64,000 bases of DNA from Rahnella rivi (GTDB lineage Bacteria > Pseudomonadota > Gammaproteobacteria > Enterobacterales > Enterobacteriaceae). The stretch covers positions 124,001 through 188,000 of the forward strand of contig NZ_JAFMOX010000060.1 of the NCBI RefSeq assembly GCF_019049655.1, read 5' to 3'. Below the pieces are notes generated by a model. That model ran no database searches. It saw nothing but the letters and a program-made list of their open reading frames with translations, and was not told where the DNA came from. The position numbers were made by a program, and so were the translations under genes. Every line of letters starts with the position of its first letter. Position 1 is the stretch's first letter. This document shows positions 8,751 through 21,160 of the stretch, piece by piece.

Positions 8751-9536
8751 ATGCAGGATCGTAATTTTGACGATATGGCCGAAAAATTTTCGCGCAATAT
8801 CTACGGCACAACGAAGGGACGTATCCGTCAGGCTGTGCTGGGTCAGGATCTGCAGGAATTGATGAAATCTTTACCGCAGCGGCCTCTGCGCATTTTAGAT
8901 GCGGGCGGCGGCGAAGGACAAATGGCCTGCGAACTGGCCGCTTTAGGACATCAGGTCTTGTTGTGCGATCTGTCAGGTGAGATGATCCGCCGCGCTCAGG
9001 CCGCTGCGATTGAAAAAGGTGTGAGCGGTAACATGCAATTTGTACAATGCCCCGCTCAGCACATCGCAGAACATTTAGAACAGCCGGTTGATCTGATATT
9101 GTTCCATGCGGTCATCGAATGGCTGGCAGAGCCGCAAGCGGCGCTGGCCGCGCTGGTCGATTGTCTGGCACCCGGTGGCGCGCTATCGCTGATGTTTTAC
9201 AATATCCACGGCCTGGTCATGCGGCACATGATCCTCGGCAATTTTGGTCATGTCGATGCGGGTGTACCAAAAATCAAAAAAAGCTCCCTGTTACCTGATC
9301 ACCCGCTGGAACCTGCGCAGGTCTATCAGTGGCTGGAAGAGCTTGGAATGCAGATCAGTGGCAAGACCGGTGTTAGAGTGTTCCACGATTATTTGCGAAA
9401 CAGACAACAACATAAACAGGATTTTGACGAGCTTCTGGCGCTGGAACAGCGCTATTGCCGCCAGGAACCTTTTGTTAGTTTGGGACGTTACATCCACGTG
9501 ATGGCGCACAAACCCATTCTGAAGGACGAATTATGA
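8751..9536 (+). CDS. cmoM: tRNA 5-carboxymethoxyuridine methyltransferase CmoM
   Basis: S-adenosylmethionine-dependent methyltransferase that makes the methyl ester of cmo5U34 in certain tRNAs; formerly SmtA. 261 residues, as in E. coli. The SAM-binding motif DAGGGEG is at residues 50-56, in a class I Rossmann fold. The stop overlaps the mukF start by four bases (ATGA), so it heads the mukFEB operon, as in other enterics. Confidence 0.96.
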   Translation: MQDRNFDDMAEKFSRNIYGTTKGRIRQAVLGQDLQELMKSLPQRPLRILDAGGGEGQMACELAALGHQVLLCDLSGEMIRRAQAAAIEKGVSGNMQFVQCPAQHIAEHLEQPVDLILFHAVIEWLAEPQAALAALVDCLAPGGALSLMFYNIHGLVMRHMILGNFGHVDAGVPKIKKSSLLPDHPLEPAQVYQWLEELGMQISGKTGVRVFHDYLRNRQQHKQDFDELLALEQRYCRQEPFVSLGRYIHVMAHKPILKDEL

Positions 9537-10855
9537 GTGAATTTTCCCAGACTGTACCCGAACTGGTCGCCTGGGCACGGAAAAATGATTTCTCAATTTC
9601 GCTGCCAACGGAGCGACTGGCTTTTCTTCTGGCGATTGCCACATTAAACAGCGAGCGCCTTGATGGGGAAATGAGTGAAGGTGAACTGGTTGATGCGTTT
9701 CGTCATGTCAGTAAAGGTTTTGAGCAGACGAATGAAACGATTAACGTACGTGCCAATAACGCCATCAATGACATGGTGCGCCAGCGTTTGCTCAACCGTT
9801 TTGTCAGTGAAATGGCAGACGGCAATGCTATTTATCGCCTGACGCCTCTGGCGATCGGTATCTCCGATTATTATATCCGTCAGCGTGAGTTCTCCACGCT
9901 GCGTCTGTCTATGCAGCTGTCGATCGTGGCGCAGGAACTCAAGCGCGCCGCCGATGCAGCCGACGAAGGCGGTGATGATTTCCACTGGCATCGCAACGTT
10001 TACGCGCCGCTGAAATATTCCGTTGCGGAAATCTTCGACAGCATAGATATGACTCAGCGCATCATGGATGAGCAGCAGCAGGGCGTGAAAGACGATATTG
10101 CCGGGCTGCTCAACAAAGACTGGCGCGCAGCTATTTCCAGCTGTGAACTTCTTCTGTCAGAAACCTCCGGTACACTGCGCGAATTGCAGGATACGCTGGA
10201 AGCGGCGGGTAACCTGCTGCAGGCGCACCTGATGCGTATTCAGGACGCCACCATGATCGACATGGATCTGGGATTCGTCGACAAACTGGTTTTCGACTTA
10301 CAAAACAAACTCGATCGCATTACCAGTTGGGGTCAGCAGGCCATTGACCTGTGGATCGGTTATGACCGTCATGTACACAAATTTATCCGTACCGCGATCG
10401 ACATGGATAAAAATCGCGTATTTGCTCAGCGTCTGCGTCAGTCGGTTCAGAACTATTTTGATCAGCCGTGGACACTGACTTTTGCCAATGCCGATCGTCT
10501 GCTGGACATGCGCGACGAAGAACTGGCGTTGCGCAGTGAGGAAGTGACGGGCGAACTTCCGCCAGATCTTGAATTCGAAGAATTTAACGAAATACGTGAA
10601 CAACTTGCGGCATTGATTGAACAGGCATTACAAGTTTATCAACAACAGAAAACGCCGCTCAATCTGGGCATGGTGATGCGCGAATACCTCATACAGTATC
10701 CGCGAGCCCGACACTTTGATGTCGCGCGAATTGTGGTCGACCAGGCAGTGCGCCTCGGTGTGGCTGAAGCAGATTTTTCAGGGTTGCACGCCGAATGGCA
10801 GGCAATCAATGATTACGGAGCCAAGGTGCAGGCCCATGTCATCGACAAATATTGA
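9533..10855 (+). CDS. mukF: chromosome partition protein MukF (kleisin)
   Basis: Kleisin subunit of the MukBEF condensin, which organises and segregates the nucleoid. 440 residues, the E. coli length. The N-terminal winged-helix dimerisation domain, helical middle and C-terminal winged helix that contacts the MukB head can all be placed by similarity. Starts inside the cmoM stop (ATGA); its last 20 bases overlap mukE, so the three proteins should be made in coupled ratios. Confidence 0.98.
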   Translation: MSEFSQTVPELVAWARKNDFSISLPTERLAFLLAIATLNSERLDGEMSEGELVDAFRHVSKGFEQTNETINVRANNAINDMVRQRLLNRFVSEMADGNAIYRLTPLAIGISDYYIRQREFSTLRLSMQLSIVAQELKRAADAADEGGDDFHWHRNVYAPLKYSVAEIFDSIDMTQRIMDEQQQGVKDDIAGLLNKDWRAAISSCELLLSETSGTLRELQDTLEAAGNLLQAHLMRIQDATMIDMDLGFVDKLVFDLQNKLDRITSWGQQAIDLWIGYDRHVHKFIRTAIDMDKNRVFAQRLRQSVQNYFDQPWTLTFANADRLLDMRDEELALRSEEVTGELPPDLEFEEFNEIREQLAALIEQALQVYQQQKTPLNLGMVMREYLIQYPRARHFDVARIVVDQAVRLGVAEADFSGLHAEWQAINDYGAKVQAHVIDKY

Positions 10856-11567
10856 ACACATAATGCCAGCTAAGCTGGCGCAGGCACTGGCGAACTCAGT
10901 GTTTCCTGCTCTCGACAGCCAGTTACGTTCCGGCCGCCACATCGGCATTGATGAACTGGATAACCACGCTTTCCTGATGGACTATCAGGAAGAAATGGAA
11001 CTCTTTTACAGCCGCTATCACGTGGAATTGATTCGGGCACCGGAAGGTTTCTTCTATTTACGCCCGCGTTCTACCACGCTTATCCCGCGCTCGGTTTTAT
11101 CTGAGCTGGACATGATGGTGGGGAAAATTCTTTGCTATCTGTATCTCAGCCCTGAACGTCTGGCGCATGAAGGCATTTTCACCCAGCAGGAACTTTATGA
11201 TGAGTTGCTGAGCCTGGCTGATGAAAACAAATTGCTTAAATACGTGAACCAGCGCTCCACCGGCTCCGACCTCGACCGCCAGAAGTTACAGGACAAAGTC
11301 AGAACGTCACTGAACCGTCTGCGCCGTCTGGGTATGGTGTTTTTCATGGGCGTCGACAGCACGAAATTCCGCATCACCGAAGCTGTATTTCGTTTCGGTG
11401 CGGATGTCCGCAGCGGAGATGATGCCCGTGAAGCGCAGTTGCGGATGATCCGCGACGGCGAAGCGATGCCCGTTGACAGCGCATTGTCATTAAACGATGA
11501 GCCCGATGACAGTGAAGCCCAGACCGGGCAGCAAGGACACCAGAGCGCAGAGGATGAACAGGAATGA
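10836..11567 (+). CDS. mukE: chromosome partition protein MukE (KITE subunit)
   Basis: Tandem winged-helix partner that bridges MukF and binds DNA in the MukBEF complex. The start at 10836 ([18 protein letters not shown]) is set by similarity to E. coli MukE; a longer in-frame reading from 10716 lies wholly inside mukF. 243 residues against 234 in E. coli, the extra length being a variable acidic C-terminal tail after DGEAMP. The core stretch [20 protein letters not shown] is highly conserved. It overlaps mukF by 20 bases and mukB by four. Confidence 0.97.
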   Translation: MSSTNIEHIMPAKLAQALANSVFPALDSQLRSGRHIGIDELDNHAFLMDYQEEMELFYSRYHVELIRAPEGFFYLRPRSTTLIPRSVLSELDMMVGKILCYLYLSPERLAHEGIFTQQELYDELLSLADENKLLKYVNQRSTGSDLDRQKLQDKVRTSLNRLRRLGMVFFMGVDSTKFRITEAVFRFGADVRSGDDAREAQLRMIRDGEAMPVDSALSLNDEPDDSEAQTGQQGHQSAEDEQE

Positions 11568-14500
11568 TTGAACGCGGTAAATTTCGCTCACTGACGCTGG
11601 TTAACTGGAACGGCTTTTTTGCCCGTACTTTTGACCTCGATTCACTGGTGACTACGCTTTCCGGCGGCAACGGTGCGGGTAAATCCACCACCATGGCTGC
11701 CTTCGTCACGGCGCTTATCCCCGATCTGACGCTGCTGCATTTCCGTAATACCACGGAAGCGGGCGCGACTTCCGGTTCACGCGACAAAGGTCTGCACGGA
11801 AAATTACGTGCGGGCGTGTGTTATTCGGTACTGGACGTGGTGAACTCACGTCACCAGCGCATTGTGGTGGGCGTTCGCCTGCAACAAATTGCCGGTCGCG
11901 ATCGCAAAGTCGATATCAAACCCTTCACCATTCAGGGATTGCCGGTTGCGGTAAATCCGACGGAAATGCTGACTGAAACGGTCGGAGAACGCCAGGCGCG
12001 CGTGTTGTCTTTGCAGGAACTGAAAGATCGCGTCGAGGCAATGGAAGGCGTGCAGTTTAAGCAGTTCAACTCGATTACTGATTATCATGCCCTGATGTTT
12101 GATCTGGGCGTGATCCCGCGCCGTTTACGTTCAGCGTCAGACCGCAGCAAGTTCTATCGTCTGATTGAGGCCTCGCTGTACGGCGGTATCTCCAGCGCCA
12201 TCACCCGTTCCCTGCGTGACTACCTGTTACCGGAAAACAGCGGTGTGCGTAAAGCTTTCCAGGATATGGAAGCGGCGCTGCGCGAGAACCGCATGACGCT
12301 GGAAGCCATCCGCGTTACGCAATCTGACCGTGACCTGTTTAAGCATCTGATTTCTGAAGCGACTTCTTACGTGGCCGCCGACTACATGCGTCACGCCAAT
12401 GAACGCCGTATCCATCTCGATGGTGCGCTGGTGCTGCGTAATGATTTGTTAACCAGCCGCAAACAGCTCTCCGGTGAACAATACCGCCACGTAGAAATGG
12501 CGCGTGAGCTGGCAGAACAAAGCGGTGCGCAAAGCGATCTGGAAACAGATTATCAGGCCGCCAGCGACCATCTGAGTCTGGTACAGACAGCGATGCGTCA
12601 GCAGGAAAAAATCGAGCGTTATGAAAGCGATCTCGAAGAGCTGACCTATCGTCTGGAAGAGCAGAACGAAGTCGTCGCTGAAGCCAGCGAACTGCACGCT
12701 GAGCATGAAGCCCGTGCTGAGGCCGCCGAGCTGGAAGTGGATGAACTGAAGAGCCAGCTGGCAGATTATCAGCAGGCGCTGGATGTTCAGCAGACCCGTG
12801 CTATCCAGTATCAGCAAGCCTTACAGGCGATCGAGCGCGCCCGTGAGCTGTGCCAGATCCCCGATCTGAGCACGCAAAACAGTGAACAATGGCTGGATAC
12901 GTTCCAGAGCAAAGAGCAGGAAGCGACCGAAATCCTGCTAATGCTGGAACAAAAAATGAGTGTGGCCTCTGCCGCACACAGCCAGTTCGAAACGGCCTAC
13001 CAGCTGGTCGTGAAAATCGCCGGAGAAGTCAGCCGCAGTGATGCCTGGAAGACGGCGCGTGAACTGTTGCGCGAGTGGTCCTCACAACTGCATCAGGCTG
13101 AGCGCGTTGAGCCGCTGCGTATGCGTTTGTCCGAGCTGGAAGGGCGTCTGCGCGAACAGCAGGACGCTGAGCGTCAGTTGCAGGAATTCTGTAAACGCAC
13201 CGGGCAGGATGTGCAACCTGAAGATCTGGACGAAATGCAGCGCGAGCTGGACGTGCAGATTGAAGAATTACAGATTGTGGTATCACAGGCTGGTGAACGC
13301 CGCATGGAAATGCGTCAGGAACTTGAGCAGGTGCAGGCCCGCATCCGTGAACTGACCGCACGCGCACCCGTCTGGCTGGCCGCTCAGGAAGCCCTGAGTC
13401 AGTTAAGCGAGCAGAGCAAAGAGCCGCTGGAAAACAGCCAGCAGGTCACGGAGTACATGCAGCAGTTGCTGGAAAGTGAGCGTGATACCACCGTCGAACG
13501 TGACGAAGTGGCGGCACGTAAACGTCGAATCGAAGGCCAGATCACCCGTCTCAGCCAGCCAAGCGGTGCGGAAGATTCCCGCATGATTGCGCTGGCTGAG
13601 CGTTTTGGCGGCGTGCTGCTGTCAGAGATTTACGATGACGTCACCATCGACGATGCACCTTATTTCTCGGCGTTGTATGGCCCGTCGCGCCACGCAATTG
13701 TGGTGCCTGATTTATCGCTGATCCGCGATCAGCTGGACGGCCTGGACGATTGCCCTGAAGATCTCTATCTGATTGAAGGGGATCCGCAGTCCTTCGATGA
13801 TAACGTTTTTGAAGTCGATGAAATGCAGGGCGCGGTGCTGGTGAAAACCGGTGACCGCCAGTGGCGTTATTCGCACTTCCCGCAGGTGCCGTTGTTTGGC
13901 CGTGCGGCCCGTGAAAACCGTCTGGAAACGCTGCATAAAGAACGCGAAAGTTTGTCTGAGCGTTACGCTACGCTGTCATTCGATGTGCAGAAAATTCAGC
14001 GTGCACATCAGGCTTTCAGCCGCTTTATCGGCAGTCATCTCGCTGTGGCGTTTGATGCCGATCCTGAGGCTGAGATTCGTAGTCTGAGCGGTCGCCGTGG
14101 TGAACTGGAGCGTGCACTTAATGCGCACGAAGGCCAGAATCAGCAGCAGCGTCAGCAATACGAGCAGGCAAAAGACGCCATCGCGATGCTCAATAAACTT
14201 CAGCCGCGCGTAGGTTTGCTGTGCGATGAAACGTTGATCGATCGTGTGGAAGAAATTCGCGATGAAATGGAAGAGGCGCAGGATGCCGCCCGTTTCATTC
14301 AGCAACATGGTCTCTCTCTCAGCAAGCTGGAACCGCTGGTTTCCGTTCTGCAAAGCGACCCGGAACAACACGAACAGCTGAAAGAAGATTATGCAGAGGC
14401 TCAGCACGCCCAGCGTCTGGCGAAACAACAGGCGTTCGCTCTGACTGAAGTCGTTCAGCGCCGTGCTCATTTCAGCTATACCGACTCTGCCGGAATGTTA

Positions 14501-16012
14501 AATGAGAATGCTGATCTGAACGACCAGTTGCGTCAGCGCCTCGAACATGCCGAAGCCGAACGTACCCGTGCCCGTGAACAAATGCGTCAGCATCAGGCGC
14601 AATATGCGCAATACAGCCAGGTGCTGGCCTCGCTGAAAAGCTCGTTCGACGCCAAGCGTGACATGCTTAAAGAACTGGGGCAGGAGTTGCAGGATATTGG
14701 CGTTCAGGCCGATCCGAATGCCGAAGCGCGCGCCAAAACGCGTCGCGATGAGCTGCACTCGGCGCTCAGCACTAACCGGGCGCGCTGCAACCAGCTTGAA
14801 AAACAGATTACCTTCTGCGAAGCCGAAATGGATAACCTGCAGAAGAAATTACGTAAGCTGGAACGTGATTATCATCAGAGCCGCGAGCAGGTTGTCTCCT
14901 CGAAAGCGGGCTGGTGTGCCGTCATGCGACTGGTGAAAGATAACGGTGTTGAGCGTCGCTTACATCGCCGTGAGCTGGCCTATATGGACGGCGATGAGCT
15001 GCGTTCTATGTCGGACAAATCATTGGGTGCGCTGCGTCTGGCGGTGTCTGATAACGAACATCTGCGTGATGTGCTTCGTCTTTCAGAAGATCCAAAACGT
15101 CCTGAGCGTAAAATCCAGTTCTACATCGCGGTGTATCAGCATCTGCGCGAACGTATCCGGCAGGATATCATTCGTACTGATGATCCGGTTGAAGCCATCG
15201 AACAGATGGAAATTGAACTTGGGCGTTTGACGGAAGAACTGACTGCCCGCGAACAACAACTGGCGATTAGCTCTAAGAGCGTGGCTAACATTATTCGCAA
15301 AACCATTCAGCGTGAGCAGAACCGTATTCGTCAGCTGAACCAGGGGCTGCAAGCCGTGGCATTTGGTCAGGTGAAGAGCGTGCGGCTGAACGTCAATGTG
15401 CGCGAGGCGCATGCCGGCTTGCTGGATGTGCTCTCCGAGCAACAGGAACAACATCAGGATCTGTTCAGCAGCAACCGTCTGACCTTCTCCGAAGCCCTGG
15501 CGAAGTTGTACCAGCGTCTGAACCCGCAAATCGACATGGGGCAACGCACGCCACAAACGATCGGTGAAGAGCTGCTCGACTACCGTAACTATCTCGAGAT
15601 GGAAGTCGAGGTAAACCGCGGCTCTGACGGCTGGCTGCGTGCAGAGAGTGGCGCGCTGTCAACGGGTGAGGCGATCGGTACCGGTATGTCGATTCTGGTG
15701 ATGGTCGTACAGAGCTGGGAAGACGAATCGAGCCGTATGCGCGGGAAAGATATTTCACCGTGCCGCCTGTTGTTCCTCGATGAAGCGGCGCGTCTGGATG
15801 CCAAATCTATCGCGACACTTTTCGAGTTGTGCGATCGTCTGGAAATGCAGTTGATTATTGCCGCACCGGAAAACATCAGCCCTGAAAAGGGGACGACCTA
15901 TAAGCTGGTGCGTAAAATGTTCGGTAACAATGAGCATGTTCACGTGGTGGGCTTACGTGGTTTTGCACCAGAAGTCCCTGCGCTGGCGAGCACGGAAGAA
16001 GACGTTTCCTGA
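11564..16012 (+). CDS. mukB: chromosome partition protein MukB (SMC-like condensin ATPase)
   Basis: Large SMC-type subunit of MukBEF; dimerises through a central hinge, loads DNA by ATP-driven head engagement, and works with topoisomerase IV and MatP. 1482 residues (1486 in E. coli). The Walker A GGNGAGKS is at residues 34-41. Long coiled coils (about 290-650 and 780-1120) flank the hinge. The C-terminal signature SGALSTGEA and Walker [12 protein letters not shown] complete the ATPase head. Coupled to mukE by ATGA and closed by a hairpin terminator 36 bases after the stop. Confidence 0.99.
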   Translation: MIERGKFRSLTLVNWNGFFARTFDLDSLVTTLSGGNGAGKSTTMAAFVTALIPDLTLLHFRNTTEAGATSGSRDKGLHGKLRAGVCYSVLDVVNSRHQRIVVGVRLQQIAGRDRKVDIKPFTIQGLPVAVNPTEMLTETVGERQARVLSLQELKDRVEAMEGVQFKQFNSITDYHALMFDLGVIPRRLRSASDRSKFYRLIEASLYGGISSAITRSLRDYLLPENSGVRKAFQDMEAALRENRMTLEAIRVTQSDRDLFKHLISEATSYVAADYMRHANERRIHLDGALVLRNDLLTSRKQLSGEQYRHVEMARELAEQSGAQSDLETDYQAASDHLSLVQTAMRQQEKIERYESDLEELTYRLEEQNEVVAEASELHAEHEARAEAAELEVDELKSQLADYQQALDVQQTRAIQYQQALQAIERARELCQIPDLSTQNSEQWLDTFQSKEQEATEILLMLEQKMSVASAAHSQFETAYQLVVKIAGEVSRSDAWKTARELLREWSSQLHQAERVEPLRMRLSELEGRLREQQDAERQLQEFCKRTGQDVQPEDLDEMQRELDVQIEELQIVVSQAGERRMEMRQELEQVQARIRELTARAPVWLAAQEALSQLSEQSKEPLENSQQVTEYMQQLLESERDTTVERDEVAARKRRIEGQITRLSQPSGAEDSRMIALAERFGGVLLSEIYDDVTIDDAPYFSALYGPSRHAIVVPDLSLIRDQLDGLDDCPEDLYLIEGDPQSFDDNVFEVDEMQGAVLVKTGDRQWRYSHFPQVPLFGRAARENRLETLHKERESLSERYATLSFDVQKIQRAHQAFSRFIGSHLAVAFDADPEAEIRSLSGRRGELERALNAHEGQNQQQRQQYEQAKDAIAMLNKLQPRVGLLCDETLIDRVEEIRDEMEEAQDAARFIQQHGLSLSKLEPLVSVLQSDPEQHEQLKEDYAEAQHAQRLAKQQAFALTEVVQRRAHFSYTDSAGMLNENADLNDQLRQRLEHAEAERTRAREQMRQHQAQYAQYSQVLASLKSSFDAKRDMLKELGQELQDIGVQADPNAEARAKTRRDELHSALSTNRARCNQLEKQITFCEAEMDNLQKKLRKLERDYHQSREQVVSSKAGWCAVMRLVKDNGVERRLHRRELAYMDGDELRSMSDKSLGALRLAVSDNEHLRDVLRLSEDPKRPERKIQFYIAVYQHLRERIRQDIIRTDDPVEAIEQMEIELGRLTEELTAREQQLAISSKSVANIIRKTIQREQNRIRQLNQGLQAVAFGQVKSVRLNVNVREAHAGLLDVLSEQQEQHQDLFSSNRLTFSEALAKLYQRLNPQIDMGQRTPQTIGEELLDYRNYLEMEVEVNRGSDGWLRAESGALSTGEAIGTGMSILVMVVQSWEDESSRMRGKDISPCRLLFLDEAARLDAKSIATLFELCDRLEMQLIIAAPENISPEKGTTYKLVRKMFGNNEHVHVVGLRGFAPEVPALASTEEDVS

Positions 16013-16048
16013 GCCTTTTTTAATATGAAAGTGTCTTGAATGTCTGAA

Positions 16049-16077
16049 AGCCCTGGCGAAGAATGCCGGGGCTTTTT
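16049..16077 (+). terminator. rho-independent terminator of the cmoM-mukFEB operon
   Basis: Nine-pair stem AGCCCTGGC / GCCGGGGCT (one T-G wobble), seven-base loop, T tract. Confidence 0.85.
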
Positions 16078-16364
16078 ACGTCTAATTATTCATTTTACTT
16101 ATGCTTTCAGATAAAAAATAAGTGGTTTCAAATAGCAAAAAAAACAATCGTCCTGCCTTGCCTGAAATATAGGCGAATGACTTAAAAACGCTGTAATGAA
16201 GGCTTTATTTCGGCTGACGGCTGGCATAGAGTCATCACGTCAGACGCGGACTCTATTTAATTGAGTTTCTACGCAAAAAAAGAATTCTCTTTATATACTT
16301 AATCTCAGTATCGCTGGATTATTTCGGGGATGAAATTGATAAATTTACCGGGAGGCAAGGGAAG
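16078..16364 (+). promoter_or_regulatory. upstream region of ldtD
   Basis: 287 AT-rich bases with no supported ORF, presumably carrying the ldtD promoter. TTATATACTTAAT at about 16291-16303 could hold a -10 element. In E. coli ldtD is induced by the Cpx envelope-stress system; I looked for a GTAAA-N5-GTAAA CpxR box and did not find a clear one. GGAGG at 16351-16355 is the ribosome binding site. Confidence 0.35.
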
Positions 16365-18215
16365 ATGTTGATGAATCAAAGGTCTCTCAAGTTTTTAGTC
16401 GCCAGCTGCTTGCTGGCCAGCGGGTTATCGCCATGGTTTGCTGCCTGGGCGGCAGTACCGACCATGCCAGTGCGAACTACCACGCTTTCCAGCGTACAGA
16501 GTATGAGCCAGCTCCAGGCTGAACTGTTACCGCGAGGTATCCGTCCGCTGTATCTGTCTTCTCTGTCGTCACTGTATGCGGCAAACCACATGCAGCCCAT
16601 GTGGAAGGACAGGGAAGCCGTCCAGATTTTCCAGCAACAACTTGCTGAACTGGCTATTTCTGGTATACAGCCTCAATTTACCCAATGGGTAAGGTGGCTG
16701 ACAGATCCGCAAATCACCGGGATGGCGCGTGACGTCGTATTGTCTGACGCTATGCTTGGGTATTTGCAGTTCACCAGCAGCGTTGAAGCGAAAGGCGACA
16801 CCTGGCTGTACAGCAATGTCCCTTACAAAATGACCACACCACCGCTCACCGTCATCAATCAGTGGCAGCTGGCGGTGCGCAAGGATACAACGGCGCAGTA
16901 TTTATCGACACTGACTCCGCAGCACCCTTACTACGCGAAAATGCACGAAGCACTGAAAATCATGCTGGCGGATAACCGCCCATGGCCTGCCATGACCGGA
17001 GCATCAAGCCTGCGTCCTGACCAGATCAGTGACGACATTCCCGCCCTGCGTGAAATTCTCGACCGCACCGGCATGATGGTTGCCGCCCCGGAAGAGATCA
17101 AAGCACCTAAGCCGACGGACGAAACCATCGCGCCAAATGTGCCGGGCAGCGCAGCCAATGACGATCTTTCCGTCGATGAAACAGCTGACAAAGCGCAGAA
17201 CGCAACGCCTGCGGTGAGTCCTTCTGCAACGTCAGTGCAGGATGTCCTGCCTACCGTGCAGTCTGCCGAAAGCCCGGCGCCGGTCGCGCCTGTTGTGGTA
17301 TCCAATAACCAGTACACACCAGAGCTGGTGGAGGCGGTCAAACGTTTCCAGAAATGGCAAGGTTTGGAAGCTGACGGCATCATTGGTGCCCGTACCCGCC
17401 AGTGGCTTAATGCATCCCCGCAGCTGCGCGCGACGTTGCTGGCGTTGAACATTCAGCGTCTGCGAATTCTGCCGGGCAATGTTAACACCGGCATTATGGT
17501 GAACATCCCCAACTACCAGCTGACTTACTATCTCAACGGCAACGAAGTGTTGTCTTCAAGAGTGATTGTCGGGCGTCCGAGCCGTAAAACGCCACTGATG
17601 AGCAGTGCGTTGAATAATGTGGTGGTGAACCCGCCATGGAACGTGCCGACCACGCTGGTGCGCGAAGATATTGTGCCGAAAGCCAGGAACAACCCGACGT
17701 ATTTCCAGCAACACGGTTATCAGGTTCTGTCGGGCTGGAGCAATGATGCGGAAGTGATCGACCCGATGATGATTGACTGGGCCATGGTGTCACCGAGCCA
17801 TTTCCCGTATCGCATTCGTCAGGCACCGGGTGCCAGTAATTCGCTGGGCCGCTATAAGTTTAATATGCCAAGTTCGGATGCTATCTATCTGCATGACACG
17901 CCGAATCACAACCTGTTCAGCAAAGACATTCGCGCATTAAGTTCAGGCTGTGTGCGGGTAAATAAAGCGTCAGAACTGGCGAATATGCTGTTGCAGGATG
18001 CCGGCTGGAATGACACGCGGATCTCCTCGGCCCTGCAGGGCGGGAATACGACGTATGTGTCAATTCGCCATCACATACCCGTTAAACTGTTTTATCTGAC
18101 AGCCTGGGTTGCTGAAGATGGTAAGCCGCAATTCCGCACAGATATTTACAATTATGATTCAACCGTGAGATCTGGTGCACAAATATTGCCTCAGGCAGAG
18201 AAATTACTGCAATAA
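16365..18215 (+). CDS. ldtD: L,D-transpeptidase LdtD (YcbB)
   Basis: Periplasmic enzyme that makes 3-3 (mDAP-mDAP) crosslinks in peptidoglycan; in E. coli it can sustain growth when beta-lactams block D,D-transpeptidases. 616 residues with an N-terminal signal sequence (hydrophobic about 10-30), a peptidoglycan-binding domain (PGB_1, about 317-350, [14 protein letters not shown]) and a YkuD catalytic domain. The nucleophile is Cys529 in SSGCVRVN, with the upstream catalytic His in YLHDTP. A Pro/Ala-rich linker at about 245-310 is longer and more acidic than its surroundings. ATGs at 16365 and 16371 are both possible; the first has the better-spaced GGAGG. Confidence 0.96.
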   Translation: MLMNQRSLKFLVASCLLASGLSPWFAAWAAVPTMPVRTTTLSSVQSMSQLQAELLPRGIRPLYLSSLSSLYAANHMQPMWKDREAVQIFQQQLAELAISGIQPQFTQWVRWLTDPQITGMARDVVLSDAMLGYLQFTSSVEAKGDTWLYSNVPYKMTTPPLTVINQWQLAVRKDTTAQYLSTLTPQHPYYAKMHEALKIMLADNRPWPAMTGASSLRPDQISDDIPALREILDRTGMMVAAPEEIKAPKPTDETIAPNVPGSAANDDLSVDETADKAQNATPAVSPSATSVQDVLPTVQSAESPAPVAPVVVSNNQYTPELVEAVKRFQKWQGLEADGIIGARTRQWLNASPQLRATLLALNIQRLRILPGNVNTGIMVNIPNYQLTYYLNGNEVLSSRVIVGRPSRKTPLMSSALNNVVVNPPWNVPTTLVREDIVPKARNNPTYFQQHGYQVLSGWSNDAEVIDPMMIDWAMVSPSHFPYRIRQAPGASNSLGRYKFNMPSSDAIYLHDTPNHNLFSKDIRALSSGCVRVNKASELANMLLQDAGWNDTRISSALQGGNTTYVSIRHHIPVKLFYLTAWVAEDGKPQFRTDIYNYDSTVRSGAQILPQAEKLLQ

Positions 18216-18263
18216 ATGCAGTAAAACTAATCTGATAACGGTCTGAGTAGTTGGCCATACAAA

Positions 18264-18291
18264 GAGCGTGAGCCCCTGGCACGCTCGTTTT
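18264..18291 (+). terminator. terminator after ldtD
   Basis: Perfect GAGCGTG / CACGCTC stem with a nine-base loop, followed by GTTTTGCGTTTT. Confidence 0.75.
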
Positions 18292-18394
18292 GCGTTTTAG
18301 GGTCCCTTGACTCGTTCTATTTAGGGCGTTAAGGTTCGAAACGGTGCTGGCATTGCACCTATTTTTGACACTCTTACCGGATAGTAAACTGTAC

Positions 18395-18946
18395 ATGAAT
18401 GAAATCGACAAACATCGCCGTAAATGGCTGGCATTAGGCAGTGCCGCTATGGGGATTGCATTACTTCCGAGTCGTGCATTCGCCACTCTTTCCACTCCTC
18501 GTCCGCGTATTCTGGTCGTTAACAATCTAAATACCGGCGAAACCCTCAAAACTGAATTTTTTGATGGAAAGCGTTACAACAAGGATGAATTGGCCCGGTT
18601 AAATCATTTGTTCAGGGACTATCGTGCGGAAAAAGTGAAGTCCATTGATCCTGCTCTGTTCGATCATCTTTATCGTTTACAGGTCATGCTCGGTGGAACG
18701 AACAAGCCCGTTCAGCTGATTTCCGGTTACCGTTCGCTGGCCACCAACAACAGCATGCGCGAACCAGGAAGTGGGGTAGCGAAACACAGCTACCATACGC
18801 TTGGGCAGGCAATGGATTTCCACATCCAGGGCATTGAACTGAGTAATATCCGCAAAGCAGCATTAAAAATGCGGATGGGTGGTGTAGGATATTATCCACG
18901 AAGTAACTTTGTGCACATCGATACCGGCCCTGCCCGGACCTGGTGA
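18395..18946 (+). CDS. mepK: murein endopeptidase MepK (YcbK, peptidase M15/DUF882), Tat-exported
   Basis: Periplasmic zinc endopeptidase that in E. coli cleaves peptidoglycan crosslinks, with a preference for the 3-3 bonds made by L,D-transpeptidases; its place beside ldtD fits. 183 residues from the ATG at 18395, aligning with the E. coli start. A twin-arginine signal is visible: HRRKWLALG with Arg8-Arg9, then a hydrophobic stretch ending near SRAFA. Likely zinc ligands are His134 and Asp141 (HTLGQAMDFH) and His174 (NFVHID). An upstream in-frame start at 18344 lacks homology. Confidence 0.95.
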   Translation: MNEIDKHRRKWLALGSAAMGIALLPSRAFATLSTPRPRILVVNNLNTGETLKTEFFDGKRYNKDELARLNHLFRDYRAEKVKSIDPALFDHLYRLQVMLGGTNKPVQLISGYRSLATNNSMREPGSGVAKHSYHTLGQAMDFHIQGIELSNIRKAALKMRMGGVGYYPRSNFVHIDTGPARTW

Positions 18947-18960
18947 TGTGTGTCATTAGT

Positions 18961-18987
18961 GGCCTGCCCAAACGGACAGGCCATTTT
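18961..18987 (+). terminator. hairpin between mepK and gloC
   Basis: GGCCTG / CAGGCC stem (18961-18966 with 18977-18982) followed by ATTTTG. A short T run, so possibly partial read-through into gloC 16 bases later. Confidence 0.5.
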
Positions 18988-18997
18988 GTGGAGCACT

Positions 18998-19645
18998 ATG
19001 AAAACCCATCTCATTACTGTCACGGCGTTCAGCCAAAATTGCTCATTGATCTGGTGTACTAAAACCAATCAGGCCGCGCTTGTCGATCCGGGCGGTGAAG
19101 CAGCCAAAATTATTCGCGAAGTTTCCGCTCAGGGCGTTCTGGTCACTCAGATCCTGCTGACTCACGGACATCTTGATCACGTCGGCGCCGCTGCTGAACT
19201 GGCAGAACATTATCAGGTGCCAGTGATCGGCCCGCAAAAAGAAGATCAATTCCTGCTGGATGGGCTGCCCGCTCAGAGCCAGATGTTTGGACTGGAACAC
19301 TGTGACCCGTTGACGCCAGACACCTGGCTGGAAGAAGGCGACACCGTCAGCGTTGGCGAAGAAGCGCTCTCCGTCCTGCATTGTCCGGGTCATACGCCGG
19401 GGCATATTGTCTTCATCAATGACAAAGCGCGTTTAGCCGTTTCCGGTGACGTGATTTTCAAAGGTGGCGTAGGCCGCAGTGATTTCCCGCGCGGCGATCA
19501 TCAGGCGCTGATCAATTCCATCAAAACCAAATTATTGCCACTGGGCGATGATATTGTTTTCATCCCCGGTCACGGCCCGATGTCTGATTTTGGTTATGAG
19601 CGTAAAACCAATCCGTTCCTGCAGGATGAATTGCCGGTTTGGTGA
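18998..19645 (+). CDS. gloC: type II glyoxalase GloC (YcbL), metallo-beta-lactamase fold
   Basis: Hydrolyses S-lactoylglutathione to D-lactate and glutathione, the second step of methylglyoxal detoxification; mgsA, which makes methylglyoxal, is elsewhere in this window. 215 residues, the same as E. coli. The metal motif THGHLDH is at residues 55-61, followed by the [14 protein letters not shown] and PGHGP ligand segments. The start at 18998 is set by GGAG at 18990-18993 and similarity. Convergent with aspC across a shared terminator. Confidence 0.95.
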   Translation: MKTHLITVTAFSQNCSLIWCTKTNQAALVDPGGEAAKIIREVSAQGVLVTQILLTHGHLDHVGAAAELAEHYQVPVIGPQKEDQFLLDGLPAQSQMFGLEHCDPLTPDTWLEEGDTVSVGEEALSVLHCPGHTPGHIVFINDKARLAVSGDVIFKGGVGRSDFPRGDHQALINSIKTKLLPLGDDIVFIPGHGPMSDFGYERKTNPFLQDELPVW

Positions 19646-19670
19646 TTTTTCTGCCGCATTGGGAACAGCA

Positions 19671-19702
19671 AAAAGCCCGTCAGTCACCTGACGGGCTTTT
19701 TT
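19671..19702. terminator. bidirectional terminator between gloC and aspC
   Basis: Thirteen-bp perfect stem AAAAGCCCGTCAG / CTGACGGGCTTTT with a TCAC loop; T tracts on both strands. Confidence 0.9.
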
Positions 19703-19725
19703 AATGGAACAGCGCTGCTTATCTT

Positions 19726-20916
19726 TTAGATGACCGCGACAATGGCTTCACACAGAGGAGCCATGTTGTCCAGCGTAATACCAGCCACGTTAATACGGCC
19801 AGAATTCACCGCGTAAACGCCGAATTCATCACGCAGACGCAAAACCTGATCTTTGGTCAGGCCGCTGAAAGAGAACATGCCGTTCTGATTGATAATAAAA
19901 CTAAAGTCCTGTTTAGCGCCTTTTTCCTGCAAGGTGGTGACGAACAACTGACGCATGCGGTGGATACGCTGGCGCATGTCGCTCAGTTCCTGCTCCCACA
20001 AGGTGCGCAGGGCAGGGTTACCCAATATGGTCGCCACAACGGCTGCGCCGTGTGCCGGTGGGTTAGAGTAGTTTGCACGGATAACGGATTTCACCTGACT
20101 GAAGGCGCGATCTGCAGTGTCGGCATCTGCGGCAACTAAAGTACATGCGCCCACTCGTTCGTTATACAGACCAAAGTTTTTGGAGTAGGAACTGGCAACC
20201 AGTAACTCTTTGTGTTTTTCCACGAACAGGCGCAGGCCACCCGCATCTTCTTCCAGACCTTTGGCAAAGCCCTGATAGGCGAAATCAAACAGCGGCAACC
20301 AGCCTTTACTGACGGAGAGTTCAGCCAGTTGCGCCCACTGCGCTTGCGTAGGATCGATACCGGTCGGGTTATGGCAGCAGCCGTGGAATAACACCACGTC
20401 ACCGGCCTGGGCTTCGCTCAGGCTTTTCAGCATACCGTCGAAATCAAGGGTGTGATTCGGCGCGTCGTAATAATTGTATTCAGCGACTTCAAGACCGGCG
20501 GCATTAAACACGCCTTTATGGTTTGGCCAGCTCGGGTTACTGACCCACACGCGTTTAGCGCTGGTCTGCGTGGCAATGAAATCAGCAGCAATACGCAATG
20601 CGCCGGTGCCGCCTGGGGTCTGCGCGGTGCGGGCGCGTTTTTCCGCGATCACGGCACTGTCTTTTCCGAACAGCAATTCCTGCGTGCAGTGTGCGAAATC
20701 AGGCAACCCGTCGATGCTCAGATAGGTTTTCGTCGTTTCATTTTCCAACAGGAATTGTTCGGCTTTTTTCACGCTGGCCAGAACCGGCGTTTTACCAGTT
20801 TCATCTTTATAAACACCAATCCCAAGATTGATTTTATCAGAGCGGTCGTCAGCGCGGAAAAGATCGGAAAGACCCAGAATAGGATCGGCGGGTGCTGCTG
20901 TGATTTTTTCAAACAT
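19726..20916 (-). CDS. aspC: aspartate aminotransferase
   Basis: PLP enzyme that interconverts aspartate/2-oxoglutarate and oxaloacetate/glutamate; also contributes to aromatic amino acid synthesis. 396 residues from [16 protein letters not shown], the E. coli length. The PLP-binding Lys lies in [14 protein letters not shown], and the VSNPSWPNH and HGCCHNPTG motifs are present. An in-frame ATG at 20931 has AGG close by but would add five residues foreign to the family; I keep 20916. Confidence 0.97.
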   Translation of the reverse strand: MFEKITAAPADPILGLSDLFRADDRSDKINLGIGVYKDETGKTPVLASVKKAEQFLLENETTKTYLSIDGLPDFAHCTQELLFGKDSAVIAEKRARTAQTPGGTGALRIAADFIATQTSAKRVWVSNPSWPNHKGVFNAAGLEVAEYNYYDAPNHTLDFDGMLKSLSEAQAGDVVLFHGCCHNPTGIDPTQAQWAQLAELSVSKGWLPLFDFAYQGFAKGLEEDAGGLRLFVEKHKELLVASSYSKNFGLYNERVGACTLVAADADTADRAFSQVKSVIRANYSNPPAHGAAVVATILGNPALRTLWEQELSDMRQRIHRMRQLFVTTLQEKGAKQDFSFIINQNGMFSFSGLTKDQVLRLRDEFGVYAVNSGRINVAGITLDNMAPLCEAIVAVI

Positions 20917-21093
20917 GTTGGAAATTTCCATTAGCCTGATAGTGCGAAAGAGGCTTTAAGGGTAACGCCAGAGAGGGTTATTTGCCAACCGTTTGCGGGA
21001 AAAAGTAAGCAGAGTTGTGAGGGCGAATCCGAGATTAAAATATTTTATGGCAAGCCGCGGGTAAAGAGGCTTTTCAGTAAGACATAAATGCAA

Positions 21094-21117
21094 AAGGCAG
21101 AGCCGAAGCTCTGCCTT
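21094..21117 (-). terminator. terminator of ompF
   Basis: Ten-bp stem AAGGCAGAGC / GCTCTGCCTT. On the minus strand the loop is TTCG and a T-rich tail follows. Confidence 0.85.
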
Positions 21118-21160
21118 GATATCCACTTTGATGCACCCGTAAGTGCATCGTTAAGCGATA